Source: Orlajensenia stereocauli (GTDB taxonomy: Bacteria; Actinomycetota; Actinomycetes; Actinomycetales; Microbacteriaceae). From it: DNA of 64,000 nucleotides. Numbering within the stretch: position 1 is the first letter of the stretch; each line of letters starts with the position of its first letter. This document shows, in pieces, positions 53,500 to 62,069 of this stretch. The stretch lies in NCBI RefSeq assembly GCF_039548895.1, contig NZ_JBCLVG010000002.1; one strand, written 5' to 3'. The translations under genes were made by a program, and so were the position numbers. The notes under the pieces were generated by a model. That model did not search any database. It saw only the letters and a list, made by a program, of their open reading frames with translations, and was not told the origin of the DNA.

Positions 53500-54702
53500 A
53501 TGACCACGACATGGCCAACGGATGCGACCGGGCTGCTGCCCGACGACGGCTACGCCGGCACCCTCGCGGGCCGCGCCTGGCTTCCCGACGCCCAGGGGCG
53601 CGCCGGCCACTCCGGCCCGGTGGTGGTGGCGATCCGCGCCGACGGCGTCGTCGACGTGTCGGCGTCGTTCGCCACGATGCACGTCCTGACCGAGCAGGCC
53701 GACCCTGCTGCTGCGCTGGCCGCGGCATCCGGAACCGTGATCGGAACCCTCGACGAGCTCGCGGCCAACACCCCGCCCGAGACCCGCGACGAGACGCGGC
53801 CCTGGCTGCTCTCGCCCATCGACCTGCACGTGGTGAAGGCGACCGGCGTGACGTTCCCGGTGTCGATGATCGAGCGGGTGATCGAGGAGCGTGCGCGCGG
53901 CGACCAGGACGCGGCGGCCGTCATCAGGTCCGAGATCCTCGAGACCATCGGCGGCACGCTCGATGCGCTCCGCCCCGGGTCGGAAGAGGCCTCGGCGCTC
54001 AAGGCCCTGCTGCTGGAGCGCGGCTGGTGGAGCCAGTACCTCGAGGTCGGCATCGGCCCAGACGCCGAGGTGTTCACCAAGGCGCCGGTGCTCTCGACCG
54101 TCGGCCCTCTCGTCGACGTGGGCGTGCACCCGGCCTCGCAGTGGAACAACCCGGAGCCCGAGGTGGTGCTCGTGGTGAGTTCCGACGGGCGCATCGTGGG
54201 GGCGAGCCTCGGCAACGACGTGAACCTGCGCGATATCGAGGGTCGCAGCGCCCTGCTGCTCGGCAAGGCCAAGGACAACAACGCCTCGGCCTCGGTCGGA
54301 CCATTCGTGCGCCTCTTCGACGCGAGCTACGACCTCGACGCCCTGCGTGCCTCCGTCGTGCGCCTCTCGATCGACGGGGAGGACGGCTACAGACTCGACG
54401 GCCACAGCGAACTCGCCCGCATCAGCCGTGACCCGGCCGACCTCGTCGAGCAGGTCGTGGGAGCGCACCACCAGTACCCCGACGGCTTCGTGCTCTACCT
54501 CGGCACGATGTTCGCCCCGGTCGACGATCGCGACGTGGCCGGCCGCGGATTCACCCACCACGACGGTGACCTGGTGCGTATAGCGGAGCCCAGCCTCGGG
54601 GCCCTCGTCAACCGGGTGCGCTCGAGCACCGAGGCGGCGCCGTGGACCTTCGGCATCGACGCCCTCTACAGATCCCTCTCCACGCGCGGCCTGTTGCGCT
54701 GA
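53500..54702 (+). CDS. FAH-family dehydratase, AraD1-like (2-keto-3-deoxypentonate)
   Basis: 400 residues. The C-terminal FAH domain carries the metal ligands in NNPEPEVVLVV and the conserved run NDVNLRDIEGRSALLLGKAKD continuing into SVGPFVRLFD, the signature of the AraD1 group that converts 2-keto-3-deoxy-L-arabonate-type acids to 2,5-dioxovalerate. The following gene encodes the enzyme that uses that product. The N-terminal 140 residues are helical and variable. No clear Shine-Dalgarno sequence is seen in the 66-nt gap before ATG 53500. Confidence 0.85.
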   Translation: MTTTWPTDATGLLPDDGYAGTLAGRAWLPDAQGRAGHSGPVVVAIRADGVVDVSASFATMHVLTEQADPAAALAAASGTVIGTLDELAANTPPETRDETRPWLLSPIDLHVVKATGVTFPVSMIERVIEERARGDQDAAAVIRSEILETIGGTLDALRPGSEEASALKALLLERGWWSQYLEVGIGPDAEVFTKAPVLSTVGPLVDVGVHPASQWNNPEPEVVLVVSSDGRIVGASLGNDVNLRDIEGRSALLLGKAKDNNASASVGPFVRLFDASYDLDALRASVVRLSIDGEDGYRLDGHSELARISRDPADLVEQVVGAHHQYPDGFVLYLGTMFAPVDDRDVAGRGFTHHDGDLVRIAEPSLGALVNRVRSSTEAAPWTFGIDALYRSLSTRGLLR

Positions 54703-54716
54703 ACCCGGAAGAACCC

Positions 54717-56246
54717 ATGTCATCGCAGAACACCCCCACCAGCACTCTCATCAGCACCGACCCCCGCACGGGCGAGGCGCACCCGACGGGCACGGCTCCG
54801 ACCTCGGTCGAGGCGACGGATGCCGCCGTGCAGGCGGCGCAGGTCGCCTTCGAGTCAGCCCGCTGGAACGAACGCGGCTGGCGCGCCGGCCTTCTCGAGG
54901 CCCTCGCCGACGGGCTCGACGCCCACCGGGCCGAGCTCGTCGCCATCGCCGACCGAGAGACCGGACTCGGCACGGCACGCCTCGACGGCGAGGTGTCGCG
55001 CAGCGCCTTCCAGTTCCGCCTGTTCGCCGAGGCCGTCCGCGACGGCGGCTACCTCGAGGTGACGATCGACCACGGCGGCGCCACGGCTCTCGGACCGGCC
55101 CCAGAGCTCCGCCGGATGCTGGTGCCGATCGGCCCTGTCGCCGTGTTCGGCTCAAGCAACTTCCCGTTCGCCTTCTCGGTCGCCGGCGGCGATACGGCCT
55201 CTGCGCTCGCCGGAGGCAACGCCGTCGTGCTCAAGGCCCACTCCTCCCATCTCGAGACCTCGGTGCTCTCGCACGCCGTGCTCGCGGAAGCTGCCGCGGC
55301 GTACGGCGCCCCCGACGGCCTGATCGGTATCGTGTTCGGCACCGAAGCCGGCCGCACGCTGGTGGCGCATCCGCTCATCACTGCCGTCGGGTTCACGGGC
55401 TCCCTCGGTGGAGGGCAGGCTCTGATGGAGATCATCGCCGCCCGCCCGGAGCCCATCCCGTTCTACGGCGAGCTGTCGAGCCTCAACCCGCTCATCATTA
55501 CCGCCGGTGCGGCCTCGGCCCGCGGCGCCGAGATCGCCGACGGCCTGTTCGGATCGTTCACCCTCGGCGGCGGGCAGTTCTGCACCAAGCCCGGCGTCGC
55601 CTTCGTGCCGCGGGGAACGGATGGCGACGCCTTGGTGGCTCGCCTGGTCGAGAAGGCGGCCGCGGCCGCAGCTCCGGTGCTGCTCAACGAGCGCATCTCG
55701 ACCTCGTTCGACGAGATCCGTCAGCGCCTCATCGACTCGGGCCCGGTGTCCGTGCTCGCGACAGGCGGCACAGCCGACGACGGCTTCACGGGGGTTCCGA
55801 CAGTGCTGGGCCTCGACGCCGCCGAGCTGACGGCCGATGTCGCCGAGGAGGCCTTCGGGCCTCTCGTGGTCGTGGCGCGCTACGACGATGCTGCGCAGGT
55901 CCTGAGTGCCCTCGATGCCGTGCCGGACTCGCTGACCGCCACGATCCACAGCGAGGGCGACGAGCTCGAGACCGTCGGCACGCTGATGCGCGATCTCGCG
56001 CCGCGCGTCGGGCGCATCGTCTTCGACGGCTACCCGACGGGCGTGCGGGTGTCGTGGGCGCAGCACCACGGTGGACCGTGGCCGGCGACGAACTCGCAGC
56101 ACACCTCGGTGGGCGTGAGCGCCATCCGGCGGTTCCTGCGTCCGCTGGCGTTCCAGGATGCCCCAGCCGCCCTGCTGCCGGCGGACCTGCGCGACGAGGC
56201 CAGTGGCATCCCGCGCCGTATCGACGGAAAACTCGTCACCGACTGA
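54717..56246 (+). CDS. 2,5-dioxovalerate (alpha-ketoglutaric semialdehyde) dehydrogenase
   Basis: 509-residue NADP-type aldehyde dehydrogenase. GPVAVFGSSNFPFAFSVAGGDTASALAGGN, the catalytic Glu in YGELSSLNP and Cys in GGGQFCTKPG identify the 2,5-dioxovalerate dehydrogenase group. It forms 2-oxoglutarate, the end of non-phosphorylating pentose or glucarate pathways. The ATG is 14 nt after the preceding stop, with GGAAG upstream. Last gene of the operon; a DeoR gene converges on it. Confidence 0.92.
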   Translation: MSSQNTPTSTLISTDPRTGEAHPTGTAPTSVEATDAAVQAAQVAFESARWNERGWRAGLLEALADGLDAHRAELVAIADRETGLGTARLDGEVSRSAFQFRLFAEAVRDGGYLEVTIDHGGATALGPAPELRRMLVPIGPVAVFGSSNFPFAFSVAGGDTASALAGGNAVVLKAHSSHLETSVLSHAVLAEAAAAYGAPDGLIGIVFGTEAGRTLVAHPLITAVGFTGSLGGGQALMEIIAARPEPIPFYGELSSLNPLIITAGAASARGAEIADGLFGSFTLGGGQFCTKPGVAFVPRGTDGDALVARLVEKAAAAAAPVLLNERISTSFDEIRQRLIDSGPVSVLATGGTADDGFTGVPTVLGLDAAELTADVAEEAFGPLVVVARYDDAAQVLSALDAVPDSLTATIHSEGDELETVGTLMRDLAPRVGRIVFDGYPTGVRVSWAQHHGGPWPATNSQHTSVGVSAIRRFLRPLAFQDAPAALLPADLRDEASGIPRRIDGKLVTD

Positions 56247-56284
56247 ACCGAACGCCCGGCCGGACCGGACCTGTGCGGCGGCGC

Positions 56285-57040
56285 TCAGGCCGACAGCACC
56301 TCGAGGCCGCGACCGCGAAGGTCCGTGACTGTCGGGTCGTCGTCCGCGGCATCCGTGATCACGCCGGCCACCTCGTTCAGGGCGAGCACGGCGAATCGCG
56401 ATGCCGCCCCGATCTTCTCGGAACTCGCGAGCACCCAGGTCTCGGCTGACCGGCGAGACAGGAGTCGCTTCATCGCGGCCTCGTCGGCATCGTCGGTGGT
56501 GAGACCGGACTCGGCATGCACGCCCGTGACGCCGAGGAGGAACAGGTCGGCATTCACCCCCGCGGCCGCCTCGGCAGCCGCCGCGCCGCTCGTCACGGCC
56601 GAGTGCTTGAACACCCGTCCGCCGATCATGAAGATCTCGATGTCGGGCAGGTGGATCAGGGCGCTCGCAACGGTCGGACTGTGCGTGACGATGGTGGCGC
56701 GCAGGTCGCCGGGCAGGGCTCGGGCGACGGCGAGAGCTGTGGTGCCTCCATCGAGGATCACAGTCGAGCCCGGGCGGATCAGCTCGGCCGCGGCCCTGCC
56801 GATGCGCACCTTCGCATCCACGGAGATGCTCCCGCGGGTGGCGTAGTCGGCTATCGCCGGCGAGACGGGGAGGGCTCCGCCGTACACGCGCTGCGAGAGA
56901 CCGGCGGCCGCGAGATCACGGAGATCGCGGCGCATGCTGTCGTCGGAGATACCCAGCTCACGGGCCAGGTCCTTGGCCACGATCTTGCCGTCGCGCTCGA
57001 GGCGTGCCACGAGGAAGTCCCGTCGTTCAGCGGCGAGCAT
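56285..57040 (-). CDS. DeoR/GlpR family transcriptional regulator
   Basis: 251 residues: N-terminal DeoR-type helix-turn-helix (LARELGISDDSMRRDLRDLAAAGL) followed by a sugar-phosphate-sensing DeoRC domain (ILDGGTTALAVARALP, FLLGVTGV). The ATG at 57040 is preceded by GGAG. Divergent from a small DUF4406 gene; its target operon is not certain, but KDG kinase and aldolase genes are nearby. Confidence 0.9.
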   Translation of the reverse strand: MLAAERRDFLVARLERDGKIVAKDLARELGISDDSMRRDLRDLAAAGLSQRVYGGALPVSPAIADYATRGSISVDAKVRIGRAAAELIRPGSTVILDGGTTALAVARALPGDLRATIVTHSPTVASALIHLPDIEIFMIGGRVFKHSAVTSGAAAAEAAAGVNADLFLLGVTGVHAESGLTTDDADEAAMKRLLSRRSAETWVLASSEKIGAASRFAVLALNEVAGVITDAADDDPTVTDLRGRGLEVLSA

Positions 57041-57052
57041 CCGTGTTTCTCC

Positions 57053-57082
57053 TTGTTTAAGCGCGTTTGTGCTCATTATAGT
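57053..57082 (+). promoter_or_regulatory. Promoter of the DUF4406 gene (leaderless)
   Basis: TTGTTT (57053-57058), 18-nt spacer, TATAGT (57077-57082), then 6 nt to the ATG at 57089. The region also serves as the DeoR upstream region. Confidence 0.5.
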
Positions 57083-57088
57083 GACGGT

Positions 57089-57466
57089 ATGACCGATCCA
57101 CTGCTCATTCTCATCGCCGGACCCTACCGTTCGGGCACCAACGACGACCCTGCGGCCCTCGCCGCCAACCTGGCCCGCCTCGAGGAGGCTGCGTGGCCGA
57201 TCTTCCAGGCCGGGCACATCCCGATGATCGGCGAATGGGTGGCCCTTCCTGTGCTGCGCGGAGCTGGCGGAGAGAGCGTGGCCGATCCTGTCGCCGCGGG
57301 CATCATGTACCCGACGGCCGAGCGACTGCTGCAGCACTGCGATGCTGTGCTGCGACTTCCGGGCGCCTCGGCTGGCGCCGATCAGGACGTGGCGATCGCT
57401 CGCGATCGCGGACTGCCGGTCTTCCACTCCATCGCGGAGATCCCGGCTGTGTCGAAGGCAGCCTGA
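57089..57466 (+). CDS. DUF4406 (nucleoside 2-deoxyribosyltransferase-like) protein
   Basis: 125 residues starting with LLILIAGPYRSGTNDDPAALAANLARLEEAAWP in essence: an AGPYRSG loop near the N-terminus, then GHIPMIGEW, typical of DUF4406/nucleoside-deoxyribosyltransferase-like folds. The cellular role is unknown. Likely leaderless. It converges with the kinase gene 22 nt downstream. Confidence 0.75.
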   Translation: MTDPLLILIAGPYRSGTNDDPAALAANLARLEEAAWPIFQAGHIPMIGEWVALPVLRGAGGESVADPVAAGIMYPTAERLLQHCDAVLRLPGASAGADQDVAIARDRGLPVFHSIAEIPAVSKAA

Positions 57467-57488
57467 CGCCGGCGGTTCCGGGTCCTTG

Positions 57489-58493
57489 TCACCGGCTGAC
57501 GGGGTCGGCTCCGTCGGGGCGCTCGAGCTCGGCCCGCGACGGGAAGCCCTCCCAGTCGCCCGGGTGCAGGCAGACCGCAGCTCCCGTGCGCACGGCGAGG
57601 TCGAGGCGATCCGTCACGCTGCCGCCGCGCAGCAGCTCGGCCAGGTAGCCGGCCACGAAGGCGTCCCCGGCTCCGACAGTGTCGACGACGGGTACCGACA
57701 CGGCGGCTCGCCGGGTGAGTTCGCCGTCGCAGAGAGTGAGGGCTCCGCGCTCGCCGAGCTTCACCACCACCTCTTCCGGCCCGAGTTCGGCGAGAGCTCG
57801 TGCCAGAGCCTCGGGGTCGTCGGGGGCGTGGCCTGTCAGCAAAGCCGCCTCATCGGCTCCGGCGAACACGATGCTGCTGCGTCCGGCGAGGGAGCGGTAC
57901 GTCTCGGCGGCGTGTTCGCCGCCGCCGGCGCCGGCCCACAGCGTCGAGCGGTGGTTGACGTCGAAGGAGACGGTGATGCCGGCATCCGTCGCCCGATCGA
58001 GAACGGCGTCGATGGTCGCTCGTGCTGTCGGGGACAGCGCGGGGGTGATGCCCGTGATGTGCAGCAACGCGAAGTCGGCGATGTCGACGGCGTCGAGGTC
58101 GGTGGGGCGCAGGCGGCTGCCGGCACTGCCCGCGCGGTAGTAGGTGACGGCTGTGCGCCCGGCCGACGGAGACTCCTTGATGAGCAGGCCCGTGGCGGCC
58201 GTCGTGTCGACCGGAGCCACGACGGTCACGCCCTCGGCGCGGAGCTCCCGCACGATGCGGCGGCCGAGGCCGTCGTCGCCGACGCGGCCGAGCCAGGTGA
58301 CAGGGGTTCCGAGTCTGGCGAGTCCGATGGCGACGTTGCCCTCAGCCCCGCCCGTGCCGACGGCGAGATCGCCGAGATGGGCGAGCGAGCCGATCTCGCG
58401 GGTGCGCAGAACCCCCAGGCCTTCACCGAGGGTGAGAACGGCGGATGCCGCAGCCGGTGCCGCGGTCCTGGGAGGTTCGACGACCCCGGCCAT
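57489..58493 (-). CDS. PfkB-family sugar kinase (2-keto-3-deoxygluconate kinase type)
   Basis: 334-residue ribokinase-fold enzyme. GTGGAEGNVAIGLARLG near residue 45 and the catalytic signature DTVGAGDAFVAGYL close to the C-terminus are clear. The operon partner, a KDPG-type aldolase, makes phosphorylation of a 2-keto-3-deoxy sugar acid the most likely reaction. Start ATG 58493 overlaps the aldolase stop by 1 nt (GTG at 58496 is possible). Confidence 0.88.
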   Translation of the reverse strand: MAGVVEPPRTAAPAAASAVLTLGEGLGVLRTREIGSLAHLGDLAVGTGGAEGNVAIGLARLGTPVTWLGRVGDDGLGRRIVRELRAEGVTVVAPVDTTAATGLLIKESPSAGRTAVTYYRAGSAGSRLRPTDLDAVDIADFALLHITGITPALSPTARATIDAVLDRATDAGITVSFDVNHRSTLWAGAGGGEHAAETYRSLAGRSSIVFAGADEAALLTGHAPDDPEALARALAELGPEEVVVKLGERGALTLCDGELTRRAAVSVPVVDTVGAGDAFVAGYLAELLRGGSVTDRLDLAVRTGAAVCLHPGDWEGFPSRAELERPDGADPVSR

Positions 58494-59101
58494 CACGGCA
58501 CCAGCTCGACGGCGGCCCGGCTGAGCCTGGCGATCTCGTCGAAGTCGCGGGCCGCGATGAGCTCGCGGGTGGCCATCCAGCTGCCGCTGACGGCGAAGAC
58601 CGCCGGTGACGCGAGGTAGTCCCGCGCGTTCTCGGGCGTGACGCCGCCGCTCGGAAGGAAGCGCACGCCGGGGAACGGGCCGGCGAGGGCGCGGATGAGG
58701 TCGAGTCCGCCGAGGGGCCCGGCCGGGAAGAGCTTCAGGCGATCGAGTCCGAAGCGGAGGGCGCGCTGCACCTCGGTGGCCGTGGCGACTCCGGGCAGAA
58801 CGTCGACGCCGAGCTCGATGGCCCGCTCGACCACGTCGTCGGCGAGGCCCGGACTCACGACGAAACGCGCACCGGCATCCACCACCCGATCGACGTCGGC
58901 GGCCGTGAGCACGGTGCCCGCACCCGCGGTGAAGTCGGGCACTTCGGCGGCGGCCTCGATGGCGCGGAGGCCGGCCTCGGTGCGCAGGGTGATCTCGGCA
59001 CAGCCGATGCCCCCGTGAAGCAGGGCCGAGGCGAGGTCGGGCGCGAGGCCCGGATCGTCGATGACGATCACGGGCACGAATCGCTGGCCGACGATGCTCA
59101 T
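58493..59101 (-). CDS. 2-keto-3-deoxy-6-phosphogluconate/galactonate aldolase
   Basis: 202-residue class I aldolase of the KDPG family. The Glu in CAEITLRT and the Schiff-base Lys in RLKLFPAG are present, with SGGVTPENARDYL at the phosphate site. It yields pyruvate and glyceraldehyde 3-phosphate. Substrate epimer (gluconate or galactonate) cannot be decided. ATG at 59101 overlaps the SDR stop by 4 nt. Confidence 0.92.
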   Translation of the reverse strand: MSIVGQRFVPVIVIDDPGLAPDLASALLHGGIGCAEITLRTEAGLRAIEAAAEVPDFTAGAGTVLTAADVDRVVDAGARFVVSPGLADDVVERAIELGVDVLPGVATATEVQRALRFGLDRLKLFPAGPLGGLDLIRALAGPFPGVRFLPSGGVTPENARDYLASPAVFAVSGSWMATRELIAARDFDEIARLSRAAVELVP

Positions 59102-59856
59102 CGTCCGAGCCATCCGCCGTCGACGGGGAGCACGATTCCCGACACGTAGTCGGACGCCGGTGCGGCGAGGAACACCGTGGCACCGGCGATGTCGTCGGCG
59201 TCACCCCAGCGGCCGGCGGGAATCCGATCGAGAATGGCGCGGGAGCGATCGGCATCCGCCCGCAGGGCCTGCGTGTTGTCGGTCGCGATGTAGCCGGGGG
59301 CGATGCCGTTCACGGTGATGCCGCGGGACGTCCACTCGTTGGCCAGGGCCTTCACGAGACCGGCCACGCCGGACTTCGCCGCCGCGTAGCCCGGAACGTT
59401 GATGCCGCCCTGGAAGCTCAGCAGGCTCGCGGTGAAGATGATCTTGCCGCGACCGCGCTCGAGCATGCCGTTGGCCACTGCCTGGGTCAGAACGAACTGG
59501 CTCGACAGGTTCACCTCGAGAACCCGATCCCACAGGGCGAGCGGATGCTCAGCCGCGGGCGCCCGCTCGATGGTGCCGGCGTTGTTCACCAGGATGTCGA
59601 TCGTGCGCCCGCGCAGTTCGTCACCCAGGGCGAGAACTGCGTCGCGATCGGCGAAGTCGACAGTGCGCGCCTCGAAACTGCGCCCGTGCGACTCGACGAC
59701 GGCGCCGATGGCGCTGCCCTGCGCCTCGATGGTGGCGCTCACGCCGATGATGTCGGCCCCGGCCTCGGCCAGCGCCGACGCCATGGCGAAGCCGATGCCG
59801 CGCTTGGCTCCTGTGACGACGGCGGTGGTGCCGGTCAGGTCGAAGAGGGCGCTCAT
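59098..59856 (-). CDS. SDR oxidoreductase, KduD-like
   Basis: 252-residue short-chain dehydrogenase. Cofactor loop TGAKRGIGFAMA, NNAG, catalytic Ser in FTASLLSFQG, and YxxxK in YAAAKSG. Pattern and neighbours match 2-dehydro-3-deoxygluconate 5-dehydrogenase (KduD) or a related keto-deoxy acid dehydrogenase. Coupled on both sides by 4-nt overlaps. Confidence 0.88.
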   Translation of the reverse strand: MSALFDLTGTTAVVTGAKRGIGFAMASALAEAGADIIGVSATIEAQGSAIGAVVESHGRSFEARTVDFADRDAVLALGDELRGRTIDILVNNAGTIERAPAAEHPLALWDRVLEVNLSSQFVLTQAVANGMLERGRGKIIFTASLLSFQGGINVPGYAAAKSGVAGLVKALANEWTSRGITVNGIAPGYIATDNTQALRADADRSRAILDRIPAGRWGDADDIAGATVFLAAPASDYVSGIVLPVDGGWLGR

Positions 59857-60899
59857 GCGGTCGCTCCGTCTAGGTCTGGCTGACCCTCCTGCACGTCGAC
59901 CAGCACCTTCATGGCCCGGCCGCCCTGCAGGTCGTCGAAGGCCGCACGCGTCTCGGAGAGGGGCACGATCTTGGAGATCAGCACGGCGCTCGGAATGGTG
60001 CCGTCTGCGATGAGCTCGACAGCACGCTCGAAGTCGGTGCGCTGATACACGCGCGCACCGAGCAGGCGCAGCTCCCGCCAGAACACGCGCTGCAGGTCGA
60101 TCTCCCGCGGAGTCGGGTGGATGGCGACCACGACGATGGTGCCGCGCACCTTCGCCAGCGCGGTCGCGCCGAGGACCGCGGCGGCAGCGCCCGAGACCTC
60201 GAAGACCACGTCGGCGCCGGCTCCGGCCGTCCACTCCTCCACCCAGGCGACCTGGTCGGTCTCGCGTGGGTCGACCGTGGCGAAGCCGAGTGCCTCGATC
60301 TGGGCGCGACGGTTGGGGTCGAGTTCGATCACGGCGACGTCGGCGCCGAACGCCCGGGCCACTGTGGCGATGAGCACGCCGATGGGGCCGCCGCCGATGA
60401 CCACGGCCTTCTCGCCGGGCGCGATCTCCGAGCGGCGCACGTCGTGCACGGCGACGGCCACGGGTTCCACGAGGGCCGCGGCGTCGAGGGCTATGCCGGC
60501 GGGGAGCGCCACGAGGGTGGCGGCCGGCACGTTCCAGAGGGCCTGCAGCGCGCCGGGGGAGTCGATTCCGATGAAGTCGAGGTTCTGGCAGATGTGCTGG
60601 TTGCCGGCGAGGCAGGCCGGGCAGGTGCCGTCCCAGTCCAGGGGCATGACTGTCACGGCATCTCCGACGCTCCAGCCGCCGACGCCGGCTCCGACGGCCG
60701 CGATGGTGCCGCTCATCTCGTGACCGAACACGAGCGGCATCTGCACCCTGGCGTCCATGTTGCCGTGCAGGATGTGCAGGTCGGTGCCGCAGAGCCCCAC
60801 ATAGGAGACCCTGATCTGCACCCGCCCTGCCCCCGGCGCCTGCGGCTCCGCCTCCGCGATCGTGATCGTGGAATCGCCTGTGTACGCGGCGGTCAACAT
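59853..60899 (-). CDS. Zinc-dependent alcohol/polyol dehydrogenase
   Basis: 348-residue MDR enzyme. Catalytic zinc ligands in GLCGTDLHI and GHEMSGTI, and NAD-binding VIGGGPIGVL. The structural-zinc loop is reduced: only CPAC and a later Cys are seen (TCPACLAGNQHICQN). It probably oxidises a sugar acid or polyol (for example the idonate/galactonate or threonine-type group). Start 60899 follows AGGAGG. First gene of the minus operon. Confidence 0.88.
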   Translation of the reverse strand: MLTAAYTGDSTITIAEAEPQAPGAGRVQIRVSYVGLCGTDLHILHGNMDARVQMPLVFGHEMSGTIAAVGAGVGGWSVGDAVTVMPLDWDGTCPACLAGNQHICQNLDFIGIDSPGALQALWNVPAATLVALPAGIALDAAALVEPVAVAVHDVRRSEIAPGEKAVVIGGGPIGVLIATVARAFGADVAVIELDPNRRAQIEALGFATVDPRETDQVAWVEEWTAGAGADVVFEVSGAAAAVLGATALAKVRGTIVVVAIHPTPREIDLQRVFWRELRLLGARVYQRTDFERAVELIADGTIPSAVLISKIVPLSETRAAFDDLQGGRAMKVLVDVQEGQPDLDGATA

Positions 60900-60984
60900 T
60901 GAGCCTCCTGGGCAGTGATCTGATGAATCGAGCAGACCCAGCGTGCCTTCCGGCCCGGCGGCATCCTCGATGTCGGGAGATTCA

Positions 60985-60998
60985 CCCAATCAATTGGG
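60985..60998. promoter_or_regulatory. Candidate operator 1 (CCCAAT-CA-ATTGGG)
   Basis: Perfect 6-bp arms with a 2-nt centre, in the 194-bp divergent gap between the Zn-dehydrogenase and the aldo/keto reductase. Confidence 0.55.
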
Positions 60999-61038
60999 CG
61001 ACTACGTCTCGATTATCGCAGAGAAATAGTCTTTTGGG

Positions 61039-61050
61039 ACCAATTGATCT
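61039..61050. promoter_or_regulatory. Candidate operator 2 (ACCAATTGATCT)
   Basis: Shares ATCAATTGG (reverse strand) with the palindrome at 60985-60998. It abuts a TAATCT -10-like box (61050-61055) of the aldo/keto reductase gene, the expected place for a repressor site. Confidence 0.45.
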
Positions 61051-61093
61051 AATCTTTAGACGCACCCTTGCCCGCCGCTGTGGAGGTTCCTCG

Positions 61094-62065
61094 ATGTTGA
61101 GTCGCCCGTTGAGGTCGGCCATGCCGATCACCGAACTGGGGATGGGCGCCGCCCAGCTCGGCAACCTCTACCGGGAGACGACGGATGCCGAGGCCGGCGC
61201 AGCCGTCGATGCCGCGTGGGACGCCGGCATCCGGTACTTCGACACGGCTCCGCACTACGGCCTCGGGCTCTCCGAGCATCGTCTCGGCGCCGCCCTGGCC
61301 GCTCGCCCGCGGGACGAGTACGTGCTCTCGACGAAGGTCGGTCGGCTGCTCGTGCCGAGCGGCTACCCGGAGGACACCATGGACGACGGCGGCTTCGCCG
61401 TGCCGGCCACGATGCGCCGCGAGTGGGACCTGAGCCGCGACGGCGTCCGTCGGTCCGTGCACGAGAGCCTCGAGCGGCTCGGCCTCGACCGCATCGACAT
61501 CGCCTACCTGCACGACCCCGACGATCACGGGGCGGAGGCCCACGCAGAGGCCATCCCCGCGCTCATCGAGCTGCGCGAGGAGGGAGTGGTGCGCGCCGTC
61601 GGCACCGGCATGAACCAGTCGGCGATGCCGGCCGAGTTCGTGCGCCGCCACGACGTCGACGTGATCATGCTGGCCGGCCGATACACCCTGCTCGAGCAGG
61701 GTGCCCTCGACGATCTGATGCCACTCGCCGAGGAGCGCGGTGTCGGGATCGTGGCCGCCGCCGTCTACAACTCGGGGCTGCTCTCGCGTCCACGTCCGCC
61801 GGCTGACGCCCTGTACGACTACGCCCCGGCTCCAGCCGAGCTGATCGCGAAGGCCAACGACATCGCCGATGTCTGCGAGGAGTTCGGCATCACCCTGCCC
61901 GAGGCTGCGATCGCCTACCCATTGCGGCATCCGGCCGTCGTCTCGGTCGTCGTCGGAATGCGCACGGCGGAGCAGGTGCGCGGAACGGCCGAACGCTACG
62001 AGCGCGAGATCCCGGAGGAGTTCTGGGCGGCGCTCGATGACCGCGGCCTGGTGCGTCGTGGCTGA
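61094..62065 (+). CDS. Aldo/keto reductase, L-fucose/D-threo-aldose 1-dehydrogenase type
   Basis: 323 residues, TIM-barrel AKR. N-terminal LGMGAAQLGNLY, catalytic Asp/Tyr in YFDTAPHYGLGLSE, Lys in LSTKVGRLL, and DRIDIAYLHDPDD. This is the group that oxidises L-fucose or related aldoses to lactones. GGAGG precedes the ATG at 61094. A lactonase and an FAH-family hydrolase follow on the same strand, interrupted by the regulator gene. Confidence 0.88.
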   Translation: MLSRPLRSAMPITELGMGAAQLGNLYRETTDAEAGAAVDAAWDAGIRYFDTAPHYGLGLSEHRLGAALAARPRDEYVLSTKVGRLLVPSGYPEDTMDDGGFAVPATMRREWDLSRDGVRRSVHESLERLGLDRIDIAYLHDPDDHGAEAHAEAIPALIELREEGVVRAVGTGMNQSAMPAEFVRRHDVDVIMLAGRYTLLEQGALDDLMPLAEERGVGIVAAAVYNSGLLSRPRPPADALYDYAPAPAELIAKANDIADVCEEFGITLPEAAIAYPLRHPAVVSVVVGMRTAEQVRGTAERYEREIPEEFWAALDDRGLVRRG

Positions 62066-62069
62066 GCGC

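Noticed and set aside
43713..56246. Horizontally acquired island
   Set aside because: GC content, codon use and the GGATGC word look the same as in the housekeeping part; no mobility genes or flanking repeats.
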